NCBI GenBank assembly: GCA_023091665.1
Contig: JALJCQ010000033.1
Coordinates: forward strand, 372,001-436,000
Source of the DNA: Pythium myriotylum
Taxonomy: Eukaryota > Oomycota > Peronosporomycetes > Pythiales > Pythiaceae
DNA: 64,000 bases
Direction: 5' to 3'
The notes under the pieces were generated by a model, which saw only the letters and a list, made by a program, of their open reading frames with translations, did no database searches and was not told where the DNA came from. The position numbers and the translations under genes are program-made. Shown here piece after piece: positions 55,265 to 64,000 of this stretch. Position 1 is the first letter of the stretch. Every line of letters begins with the position of its first letter.

Positions 55265-57382
55265 TGGCGAGCGTTCGCAGGGGATCAAGCGCGCACGGGC
55301 GAGCGCACTCGGGTCCGTCGTGTGAGCTTGCAAATGCGGCGAGAGTTTTGGTTTGTTCTCACATAGGCGCCCTGTGGAATTGCAGGCTCACTGAATGACG
55401 GCCAGCATGTGCCCCTCAAAGGCCATAAGAAGCCCTCACCCGCGGACTTCATGTTCGGCACCACCCTGGGAGAGGGCGCCTACGCACGAGTCGTCCACGC
55501 GCGCATGAAAGACACCGGCGCGGAGTACGCTGTCAAGATCATGGAGAAGCGGTTCATCATGAAGGAGAAGAAGGTCAAATTCGTTATGATGGAACGCAAG
55601 GTGTTCACAAAAGTTACGAATGACCGCATAGTCAAGCTCTACTACACTTTTCACGTGAGTGGCTCGGCGCTTGGAGCTTTCTTTTTCGTGTATTTGACAT
55701 TGCAACCATGATTGATTCGGCCAGGACGACAATTACCTGTACATGGTCATGGAACTCTGCAAAGGTGGCGAGCTGCTGGAAGTCATCACGTGAGTGAGAT
55801 TAGTGAGTTGGCACTACTGAGCAGGCCGAACTGATCGTGTTTTTCTAATCGCAGCAAGCATCATAAGGAGATGGCTGCCCAGGGGTTTACAGACAAAGCT
55901 TGTTCTCTTGAATTGACCAAGTTTTACATTGCTGAAGTTGTGGTTGCGCTGGAATATCTGCACGCAAACGTGAGTAATATCGTTTGAGGTATGAGTTCTC
56001 CGTCACTCTACTAATGCGTTTGGTTTGTTGGGGTCCAGAGCGTAATCCATCGCGATTTAAAACCGGAGAACATCCTGCTCAGCGATACTGGTCACATCAA
56101 GGTGACCGACTTCGGCACCGCAAAAGATGAGACCGAGGAACACCGCACCAATACTTTCTGTGGTACAGCTGAGTTCGTGTCTCCCGAAGTGTTGCGCGAT
56201 GAGGAGGCCTCCCGTGGATGCGACCTGTGGGCCATGGCCTGCATGGTGTTTCAAATGCTCACTGGTCGTCCAATCTTCCGCGCTGAGAATGAATACCTTA
56301 CTTTCCAGCAGATTCTTAACCACCCCGCGGAGGACTTCAAGTATCCAGACGGTTTCCCTGACGTCGCGCGTGATCTGATCGATCGTATCTTGGTTCAAGA
56401 CCCAAACCAAAGGTTGGGAGCAGGCTCAGATGAAGAAGGAAATGGTTACGAGGCGCTAAAGGCCCATCCGTTTTTCGAGGGGATCGATTGGGACTCGGTT
56501 GGCATGACACAACCACCATACTGCCCACCAATCAAGAAGCTGCCCCCTACGAGAAACGTGAGAGCTGGTCACACTTTTGTCGGATTACGCGGCTGCTAAC
56601 GTGATCGTGCTATAGGATGGTGCCACTGAAGACTGGCTCTTCGCCGGAGTCGCTACCGAGTTGCAACTGAGCTCAGGCCTTGGCTTCGAACCCATGTCTG
56701 AGTACGTTTTCGGTGGCGTCACTTTGCGTAGCCCAATAACCAATTCCTCCCGCTACCCTTTTAGAGAGCAAACGGAAATACCAGTGAATGTACTTGAAGT
56801 CGCTCGACAGCGTGCCGCGGCACCACCACCACCTGCAATGATCCGTGCCAACTCAATGTGGAATCGCTTCCTCCTTGACGATGAGATTATCAAGATGGGC
56901 GGGCTTATCAGCAAGCGTAAAGGCCTTTTCTCCAAAAAGCGACAGGTAGGTGTTGCGTCGTCCCGACTGTCCTGATCAGAGCTTACCGTTTCATTCGACA
57001 GCTAATACTCACGTCCAAGCCTCGACTTATCTACATCGACCCAATCCGTATGCGACAGAAGGGTGAGATCCCGTGGTCATCGACTCTTCACGTTCAGTCA
57101 AAGAGCGCCACCTCGTTTGACGTCATTACGGTTTGTGTTGTCCTGCCCTAGCGAGTGCCGACAACTCAGTCTCATGGATTACTTTATTGCAGCCCAACCG
57201 AGCCTATCACCTTACTGACGCGGTCAATGGATCCAGAAAGTGGATTGATGCGATCAACGCAGCCCTCGTACGTTTCTTGTGTAGGCGGTGATCTTGTACC
57301 CACTAACCGTCGTGCTGTCGTGTAGCTTGACGCCGCGCCACGCCGCACGGCCTCGTACGGCCACCGCTACCAGACGCGGTGA
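55265..57382 (+). CDS. 3-phosphoinositide-dependent kinase 1 (PDK1)-like AGC kinase, copy A
   Basis: Master AGC kinase that phosphorylates activation loops of other AGC kinases at membranes. Nine exons (55265-55322, 55386-55654, 55725-55789, 55855-55969, 56039-56557, 56616-56945, 57002-57130, 57193-57267, 57326-57382) give 538 aa. The kinase domain has LGEGAYARVV, YAVKIMEKR, IHRDLKPENILLS, DFGTAKDETEEH, the activation segment TNTFCGTAEFVSPEVL and GCDLWAMACMVFQML. The activation-loop phosphosite of human PDK1 (Ser241) is Thr here. The C-terminal PH domain runs SKRKGLFSKKRQ, LILTSKPRLIYIDPIRM, GEIPWS and PNRAYHLTD, closely matching PDK1 PH domains. The N-terminal 19-codon exon is provisional: T|GTGAGC fits phase and donor consensus, but other starts are possible. 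Confidence 0.93.
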
Positions 57383-57856
57383 GCTTTCCGCGTTAGCGTG
57401 AATCGGGAGTTCTGGTTAGTGCAGTAGGGTAACTTTGTACACATAACGGAGCGTGAACGCAAGCGCTACTTTCTGCCCCCCGACAACTTCAACAACTTGA
57501 TGTCGCAATTTTATGTGGACTACTCTATATCGGGCTCTGGATCCTGACGGAGGATAGTGGTGACGTGATGCACGGCGGAAGGAAAGAAGCCGCAAAGGAC
57601 AGAGTGATCCCATAAGCGAGAGCGCGGAGGGAACAACTCTCGCTGCATCGGTCTCGGTGTTGCTCCCGTGTTGCTCGTGCGTGTGTGTATCCGTGTGTGC
57701 ATCTGCAGTCGCGTCAGTCCCTCCTCGTCGCTTGTGGCTTTCTGGATCGCTTCGCCCCCCTTTCGTCGTCTGCTTGCGTCGTTGTCTGTATTGTGCACCG
57801 TCGTAGCCGCTCACAAAGAAGTCGAACAAGCGAGGAGAGAGTGGAAGCATACCAAG
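57383..57856. other. 474-bp spacer between the tandem kinase genes
   Basis: Contains the 3' end region of copy A and the promoter and leader of copy B. A TG/CT-rich stretch lies at about 57670-57730. No separate gene is seen. Confidence 0.5.
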
Positions 57857-59737
57857 ATGAGTACAAACGAGGCCACAGCAGGTGAGTCCCCCAACAAGAT
57901 GTGGCTGGTTGGACCTGAGTTGATGGAGTGGCTTCACTCATCCCAAGGGTCCCAAGATATGTCGGGGTCAGGGCGTAGCAGTAAGAAGCCATCCCCGGCA
58001 GACTTCATGTTCGGTACAACGCTGGGCGAAGGCGCTTACGCGCGCGTCGTTCATGCTCGTCTGAAAGACACTGGTGCCGAGTATGCTGTTAAGATCATGG
58101 AGAAGCGTTTCATCAAGAAGGAGAAGAAGGTCAAGTTCGTGATGATGGAGCGGAAAGTCTTCTCCAAAGTCTCCCACGACCGTGTTGTCAAGCTCTTCTT
58201 CACTTTTCAGGACCATAATTACTTGTACATGGTTATGGAGCTCTGTCGCGGTGGGGAACTGCTCGACGTCATTACGTGAGTTGCGTTAGTTCCATGTGTG
58301 TGGGAAGGGGGGATTTTTGATCAATTGGACTTCAGGAAAAATCACAAGCAACAAGTAGCGCATGGTTATAAGGACCGAGCTTGCTCACTTGAAGTTACCA
58401 GATTTTATATCGCCGAAGTTGTCGTCGCCCTTCAGTACCTCCACGAAAATGTACGATTTTCTCAGCGTTGCTCTTCATCATGTTTACTGATGTGAACATT
58501 GTGAATGCATCAGGGGGTCATCCATCGCGATCTCAAGCCGGAGAATATCCTTCTGAACGAAGCTGGTCACATCAAAATTACTGACTTCGGAACAGCCAAG
58601 GATGAAACCGAAGAACATCGGTCGAACACATTTTGTGGCACTGCCGAGTTTGTTTCTCCCGAAGTCCTCAGAGACCTAGACGCATCTCGTGGATGTGATC
58701 TCTGGGCTCTTGCTTGTATGGTGTTTCAGATGCTTGTGGGCCGTCCTATGTTTCGCGCTGAGAACGAGTATCTCACATTCCAGCAGATCTTGAATCACCC
58801 ATCCGAGGATTTCCAATATCCGGACAGTGTTCCGGATGTTGCGCGCGACTTGATCGACAAAATCTTGATTCAGGATCCTCTTGCTCGGCTTGGTGCTGGG
58901 TCAGACGATGAAGGCAATGGGTACAAAGCATTGAAGACTCATCCCTTTTTCGAAGGCATCGATTGGGAGACACTCGGAGAGCTCCCTGCTCCATATGTGC
59001 CTGATTCTACGAGTCTTCCACCAACGGACAATGTGGGGGCTTTTCAGGTGTTCAGCTACGTGTTGAGACTAAAGCTTTCTCTGGGCATGTAGGATGGCGC
59101 GACTGAAGATTGGCTGTTTGCCGGTGTTGCCACGGAACTCCAGGTCTCCTCAGGGCTCGTATTTGAACCTGCTGCCACTAAACCGACCAGCCACGTCAAT
59201 GTTGTTGAGGTCGCACGACAGAAGGCAGCTGAGCCACCTCCGCCACCACCGACGCGAACGACCTCGTTGTGGAATCGGTTCCTCTTAGACGACGAGCACA
59301 TCAAGTTGGCTAGTCTTATTAGCAAACGCAAAGGACTGTTCTCGAAGAAGAGACAGCTCATTTTGACATCCAAGCCGCGACTGATCTATATCGATCCCAT
59401 CCGAATGAAGCAGAAGGGTGAAATCCCTTGGTCTTCGAGTCTTTACGTGCAATCCAAGAGTGCCACTGCATTTGATGTAGTCACCGTACGTGATTGCCCC
59501 ATGGATGGTGCCGTGAATGGAGGCTAATGATTCTGTTCTCATGCCTCAGCCAAACCGAGTATACCACTTGAACGATGTCATCAATGGATCGAAGAAGTGG
59601 ATTGACGCCCTCAACTCGGCCATGGTGAGATTCCTTGCTGCTGCTGTATTTTTATTCGTCGAATGACTTGCTTTGTTGAGCAGCTCATCACTGATCCAAG
59701 ACGCAATCAACACAGCAGTCAGTATGGGACCCTATAG
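57857..59737 (+). CDS. PDK1-like AGC kinase, copy B
   Basis: Tandem paralogue of copy A. Six exons (57857-58275, 58336-58450, 58514-59032, 59093-59485, 59550-59624, 59684-59737) give 524 aa. The start is the ATG after ACCAAG that opens MSTNEATAGESPNKMWLVGP; an upstream in-frame ATG at 57668 would add a Cys/Val-rich, unlikely leader. Kinase landmarks match copy A: LGEGAYARVV, AVKIMEKRF, VIHRDLKPEN, DFGTAKDETEEH, SNTFCGTAEFVSPEVL. The PH domain contains KRKGLFSKKRQLILTSKPRL and GEIPWSSSLYVQSK. Five intron positions are shared with copy A, while the introns after YTFH and after KKRQ are absent. The central kinase exon is 519 nt in both copies. The linker before the PH domain is the most diverged part. 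Confidence 0.95.
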
Positions 59738-59965
59738 CATTACGTAGTTGATCACTTGTATCTGGAAGAAGCCATAGTGGTAGGGTGCAAAACTCGCTGG
59801 TTCGGGAGAGTTATCTCGGAACAAAACCACAACTATTACAAGCAACAGAGTGACAGGGCGAGGACGAAATGTTTTGCTGCGACCAAGCGAGCTGCGCTCT
59901 TTAGATTCAGAACTTACAAGGCATCTCAGTGTATCCTAGATAGTCAACTACAAGAGAGGCGCTGC

Positions 59966-60814
59966 TTATTCCTCATCGTCGTCGGCATCGTTACCAGCAT
60001 CGTGGATGTTGAAGTAACGAAGTTCGTAGGTCTGCTTGTCCGACGCAATAACGTGGAGGTAGTCACGGAGCTGCTGCTTCTTCAGGTACTTCTTGGTCAA
60101 GTACTTGAGGTAGCGCTTCGAGAAAGGAGCCTGAGCAGCGACGTAGAGCTTGGTCTTGTCACGCGAGATCTTGACAGCATCGCCGAGGACGCCAGTCTTG
60201 CCGTTCACCTTGATGCGGTCGTGGAGGAACTTCTCGAACGAGGCAGGGTCAAGGACGTGGTCATCGACCGGGATGGTGCAGTCAATGGTGAACTTGAGAA
60301 GAGACTTCTTGGCGACCTTCTTTCCCTTAGTCTGCTGCGAGAATCACGATAACATGAGCACATCGAACGATTTGTACGATAGATCGTCTATCGATCGAGT
60401 TCTTCCAACACTTCGACGAGTCAGAGAGAAGAGAAATCCCGCTAGATCCATTCTTCCACTAGCCACAGCCAGAAGAAGGTATGCATCGCCGCGTGTGTCC
60501 TCCCTCTCCACTCGAGGCGTGACAACAAAGAAGAAGGAATTGCGAGCAAGTACGTATCGCCACTCCTCCCTCCACTTGAGTCGACCCTATTCCGAACACG
60601 CTCGACCTTCGTTAAGGAAGGCGAGGTGTCGACAGAGAAGGGAACTCTGTGTGTTGTGCCCGAGCAGAGAAGGGGAACTCTGCAGCTCAGCAACTCCTCA
60701 TCCTATGACCCTGAGTGCTCGGACAGCTGGAGATTCGGCATTCCCCCTGACATCGAAGAAGGCTGGTGGCACGACGATTGACGCGGGCGCTCATCGACTT
60801 ACAACAGGAGCCAT
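59966..60814 (-). CDS. RPL22: large ribosomal subunit protein eL22
   Basis: Structural protein of the cytosolic 60S subunit. Two exons: 60814-60803 encodes only MAPV, and 60334-59966 the rest, 126 aa in total. The 468-nt intron between them is about seven times longer than most here. Family sequence is clear: [53 protein letters not shown] and [20 protein letters not shown], ending in an acidic tail (ADDDEE). The short first exon matches the MAPV start of animal eL22. An early long intron is common in highly expressed ribosomal genes and may help expression; that is inference. The large plus-strand frames across this locus are shadows. Confidence 0.96.
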
Positions 60815-61142
60815 GGTGTCTGAGGAGCGTTTACTACGGGTTGCACGCGGCGAGTCGGCAGCAAAAGAGCAAATACCCAACGGAGTTGAGCCGAGCTTCT
60901 CGTCGAACCATTGGCGGAGAGTGAGTGGGATTTTCGCGCGACCTTCGCGCGACCGTTCCCCGCTCGGATGATGATTGGCTCAAAAACATCGTGTCTCTCC
61001 TCTATCGAACGTCACGGCTCTTGTAGAGGGTGTTTGGTGGTTGGTTGGTTCTGCTGGCTGTCGGCCGGCATGACGGGCACCAAGCGCGGCGCACCTTCAT
61101 CTTGTATCCGGCAAGTCCAAAGAAGCCTTAAACTGATTCAAG
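60815..61142. promoter_or_regulatory. divergent promoter region of two ribosomal protein genes
   Basis: A 328-bp region between the start of eL22 (-) and the leader intron of P2 (+). Co-regulation of the two ribosomal genes is plausible. No defined element was recognised. Confidence 0.45.
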
Positions 61143-61211
61143 GTAAGCGCCACCGCGCCGCGCCCTGTCGCTCTGCCGCGGACCCCACTCACCGCGCGTG
61201 CCTGCCCGCAG
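61143..61211 (+). other. 5'-UTR intron of the P2 gene, acceptor abutting the start codon
   Basis: AAG|GTAAGC donor and CCCGCAG acceptor; the next three bases are the ATG of P2. The intron is 69 nt, like most introns in this window. Inferred from consensus and position. Confidence 0.65.
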
Positions 61212-61553
61212 ATGCGTTACATTGGTGCCTACCTCCTCGCTGTGCTCGGCGGCAACGAAAACCCGTCGGCTGCCGACGTGTCGGCCATCCTCTCGTCTGT
61301 GGGCGTTGAGGTGGACGCCGGCCGCCTCAACAAGGTCATCTCGGAGCTCGAGGGCAAGGATGTCAACGCCATCATCGCCGCCGGCTCGAAGAAGCTCGCC
61401 AAGTTCGGCGGTGCCGCTCCGGCGGCGGCTGGTGCGGCCGCCGCTGGTGGCGCCGCGGCCGCTGCCGAGGAGGCTCCGGCTGAGGAGGAAGAGGAAGAGG
61501 CCGACATCGGTGGTGCCACGGACATGTTCGGCGGCGGTGGCAGCGACTACTAA
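61212..61553 (+). CDS. RPLP2: 60S acidic ribosomal protein P2
   Basis: Stalk protein that recruits translation factors to the 60S GTPase centre. 113 aa. The N-terminal dimerisation domain is typical of P2: [40 protein letters not shown] and [18 protein letters not shown]. An Ala/Gly hinge and an acidic run ([13 protein letters not shown]) follow. The end is unusual: instead of the widely conserved SDDDMGFGLFD it reads [14 protein letters not shown], keeping only D-M and one Phe. This may be normal in stramenopiles; I cannot confirm it here. The ATG immediately follows a leader-intron acceptor. Confidence 0.95.
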   Translation: MRYIGAYLLAVLGGNENPSAADVSAILSSVGVEVDAGRLNKVISELEGKDVNAIIAAGSKKLAKFGGAAPAAAGAAAAGGAAAAAEEAPAEEEEEEADIGGATDMFGGGGSDY

Positions 61554-61696
61554 GCGTGCACGCACTTGCCCAAGACAACGCTACGCACGCGGATGCTAGT
61601 CCTACCGTAATATACTGCCAGCGCGGAGCATCGTCAATGAATGTAACGCTTTGACCGGTCCAAATTGTGCACCCAATTTCTTCTAGATCTTGCCGT

Positions 61697-62621
61697 TCAT
61701 TGCAGCGCGCACTTCTGGTTCTTGCCCCGAATGTCAGGGCTCTTGACGTCGGGATCGTTCTGCTGGTGGTTGATGATTTGTGCTTTAAGCACAGGCGTGT
61801 CGACGTCGAGTTCAGCCTTGCTGACCGCGATACCAGCAAGCTCAGATGCAATCTGCCGAAACGTGATGTTCACTTGGTCGCCAGTCTTGGCCGACACGAA
61901 GAAGCTTTTCAGATCGTTCTCCTCGGCAAACTGTTTGTGCTTCGCAGCTTTTACAGCCCTCAAGTGGTTCAGATCGGCTATTTTCATGTAACGTAAGACA
62001 AAAGTCCTGGTTGTAGAATACAAAGCTCACTCACTTTTATTGCCAACCAACCCCACGTATGGCATCTTGTCGTCGCTAAATGTGCGTCGCACGAGTCGAT
62101 ACCAGTCTTCGAGGTTCTGGAAACTTTCATAGTTGGTGATATCGTAGACTAATAGCACCGCCTACCCGGAACTTGTCAGTGGTGGCTACAGCAAGAGCAG
62201 CTCCTAACACGTGTTCTCTCTCATACCTGAGCGCCAAAGATGTAGTTCTTGAGCATCTTCCCGCCGATGCTCTGACCACCAATATCCCAGATCTGGAGCG
62301 TCACTTGCGCGTCCCCTTTGTCGCGCCAGAACCCCCAATCTTACTTCTCGTCCGAATCGAAGTGATTATACACCGTACCAGGAAGCACGAGTCGTTTGAG
62401 GAAAAAGTCTAAGCCGATGGTCTGCTTGTACATGTTGGAGAAGTTGTCTTCCGTATGACGCATCGCGATTGACGTTTTCCCCACAGCCCCATCGCCTAGA
62501 ATGATCACCTGACCACAACATCGTCAGCAGCGCCGCCTGTCGTCACGCCAAGCACCTTGTTGCCACTCACTTTGTACTGCAGCTGCTGCTGCTCCTCGTC
62601 ACTATCGGTCTCCTTCGACAT
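61697..62621 (-). CDS. RAB28: RAB28-like small GTPase
   Basis: Prenylated Rab-family GTPase; in animals RAB28 works with cilia and intraflagellar transport. Five exons (62621-62571, 62508-62379, 62315-62227, 62161-62035, 61977-61697) give 225 aa. Motifs: P-loop GDGAVGKTS, switch I region QTIGLDFF, and switch [15 protein letters not shown]. The WDIGGQ form, instead of WDTAGQ, is characteristic of RAB28. GNKTDL is recreated by the last splice, and SAKTGD follows. The C-terminus is CALQ, a CaaX farnesylation-type box rather than the double cysteine of most Rabs, again as in RAB28 (CAVQ in human). The dynein gene elsewhere in this window fits a flagellated organism. The plus-strand neighbour starts about 125 bp away. 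Confidence 0.95.
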
Positions 62622-62746
62622 CGCTCGCGTTGATCAAGAACGCACGAGAGGCCGCACCGCTTCGACCTCTTCAACACGTACTTACCAGCAGCTACGCGTA
62701 CCTAACAATAAGTTCGAATGGTTTGAGTCTGGTGGTGAGCTTCAAG

Positions 62747-64000
62747 ATGGACTTCGTCATGACGCGACGAGTACTTCTCCTGACTGCGGTGCTTCTCGCG
62801 ACACTGCACGTGGCCGCCGCGAGTCGTGGTGCATACTCGCTCGTGAAGAGCCAACACAGCAACCCCGTGCTCCCTGTCGTCGTTGAAGGCAAAACTGTCA
62901 ACTTAATTCTCACGACAGGTCCGCATCCAACCGCGAACTTGGACTTGTGGATCATTCAACCAACTGCTTTCATACAGACGTGGACGGTGTCCTTCTATGT
63001 GAAGATCGCCCTGGTGCATTACCACTGCCAACCGAGCGCATTGACTACGGTGGTTAGCCACTTCGTCCTCTTACGAGATGATCTTACTGATGATCTTGTG
63101 TTCAGACTATGCCCGTAAACTTCTTCGGTACCAACTGAGCGGGATGACACTATCGACTGTCCCTGTGATTATCTCGATCCCTTCTCTCGGTGTATCTCCC
63201 CAATCCGTATCTGCCAGCGTGTTTTATATCTCCCTTCAGACGCTGAGCCCGGCAGCGCTTGCCTTTTTCCTCCAGTGTGACTGACCTCTCGTTACAGTTT
63301 CTTCTTGTCACAGTTGCTAATATGGTTCTACAAAGCCACGCAGATGCAGATGGATTCATTGGAATCGGATACGCATTCCGTCTGAAGACCTCGCCTTTTT
63401 GGAACCTGCTCGATCCAAACTATCAGTACACGTTAACGACGACAAATTATACATATCCCCGTCAGTCTAACGCACAAAGCGACGAAATCTCCCCTGTACC
63501 CATCATAATCAACGAATCCGACTACGTCGCTGGTCAAGTCGAGAGCGAACAGTCTGAGCTTGACTGGAGTGAGCCGTGGGGGTCGGTAGACCAGGCAGAT
63601 GACACCAATCACCCTAACGGTCAAGGACTTGGCTTCGCAGGTGAGCAGACAAACCAATCGTGGTGTATTGTAATGGCCATAGTCACAGTTCTGCAGTGTA
63701 CGAAGCCCAATTTCAGTGCACAAAGCCCTCCATGGAGTCGACACCACAAGATGATGATGCAATCACTTTAAATGACGTGGATATGTTCGGAGATCTAACG
63801 AGCCACTGGGACGCCATCGTGGATCTAAACTCGCCGTGCCTTGCGCTACCACAGCAATTCTACAACTCGGTAAAGTACTCTGCGGGCCATGACCTGTACT
63901 TGTGGCTGATGTTGGTCTTTGTAGCTCGCTGGATGGACCGGTCTGCTTTATGACGAAGATGCTAAAGTCTCGGTGATGCCAGTAGAAACACCATTACCCC
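62747..64000 (+). CDS. secreted pepsin-fold-like protein, active-site motifs degenerate, 3' end beyond window
   Basis: Exons 62747-62918, 62978-63049, 63106-63218, 63298-63640, 63697-63869 and 63925 to beyond 64000, all in phase. A signal peptide follows the start (MTRRVLLLTAVLLATLHVAA). VVVEGKTVNLILTTDVDGVL occupies the place of the first aspartic-protease motif, where DTGS is expected. ADADGFIGIGYAFRLK resembles the G-x-x-G-L-G block of pepsins. DAIVDLNSPCLALPQQFYNS matches the second active-site region, with DLNS in place of DTGS and the P-x-x-F/Y that usually follows. The fold call is by pattern only. If right, the protein has an aspartate in the second site, but neither canonical DTG triad is intact. 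Several N-x-T/S sites are present. The 3' end is not in the window. Confidence 0.68.

Noticed and set aside
57668..57856. 63-residue extension of PDK1 copy B
   Set aside because: Cys/Val-rich leader with no match to copy A; the ATG at 57857 has a better context.
59756..60971. Plus-strand frames of 198 and 273 aa over the eL22 locus
   Set aside because: They are antisense to a conserved ribosomal protein gene and its intron and show no protein features.
1..64000. CRISPR arrays, bacterial operons, insertion sequences
   Set aside because: None found; introns and gene content are eukaryotic.

Overview
The window is eukaryotic nuclear DNA, almost certainly from an oomycete (Phytophthora/Pythium relatives). 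Four elicitin-like genes point there, since that family is essentially restricted to oomycetes. An axonemal dynein heavy chain implies a flagellated stage. Genes are dense, on both strands, and spliced with short introns, mostly 55-70 nt, GT-AG, often with a CTRAY-type branch site. I rebuilt exon structures by matching donors, acceptors and reading phase by eye. No transcript data were available, so first exons and some acceptors remain provisional.

Layout. 22-14660 (-): inner-arm type dynein heavy chain of about 4,856 aa. 15079-18831 (+): membrane protein with DUF1769-like, PH and DUF547-like regions. 19023-21970 (+): a crotonase-fold protein lacking both hydratase glutamates, then cytosolic phenylalanyl-tRNA synthetase alpha. 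22142-25697 (-): an OAC1/SLC25A35-type mitochondrial carrier and a mitochondrial cation diffusion facilitator. 26917-29087 (+): Ssn6/Cyc8 TPR corepressor. 29417-31114 (-): SSF1/Peter Pan ribosome biogenesis factor. 31728-41282 (+): four single-exon, probably GPI-anchored elicitin-like genes, with perfect hairpin repeats, a compound microsatellite and a 4.2 kb gene-poor gap. 41370-46936 (-): UTP14, then a TPR protein with a C-terminal SGNH-like domain. 47452-50655: a small Cox-like protein, complex III subunit QCR7, a broken or poorly modelled coiled-coil gene and a twin-CX9C protein. 50729-51906 (-): an unrecognised protein. 52364-54778 (+): TMTC-type O-mannosyltransferase. 55265-59737 (+): two tandem PDK1-like kinases with C-terminal PH domains. 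59966-61553: ribosomal proteins eL22 and P2. 61697-62621 (-): RAB28. 62747-64000 (+): a pepsin-like protein with degenerate active sites, running off the window.

Functional themes. Most genes are housekeeping: ribosome assembly (SSF1, UTP14, eL22, P2), translation (PheRS), mitochondrial function (carrier, CDF, Cox-like, QCR7, twin-CX9C) and signalling (PDK1 pair, RAB28). The accessory, lineage-specific part is the elicitin-like cluster. Its members keep cysteines matching C3, C27, C56 and C71 of classical elicitins, but lack both partners of the third disulfide (C51-C95). They share a conserved extension of about 70 residues after the elicitin fold. This cluster is the best candidate for under-described biology here.
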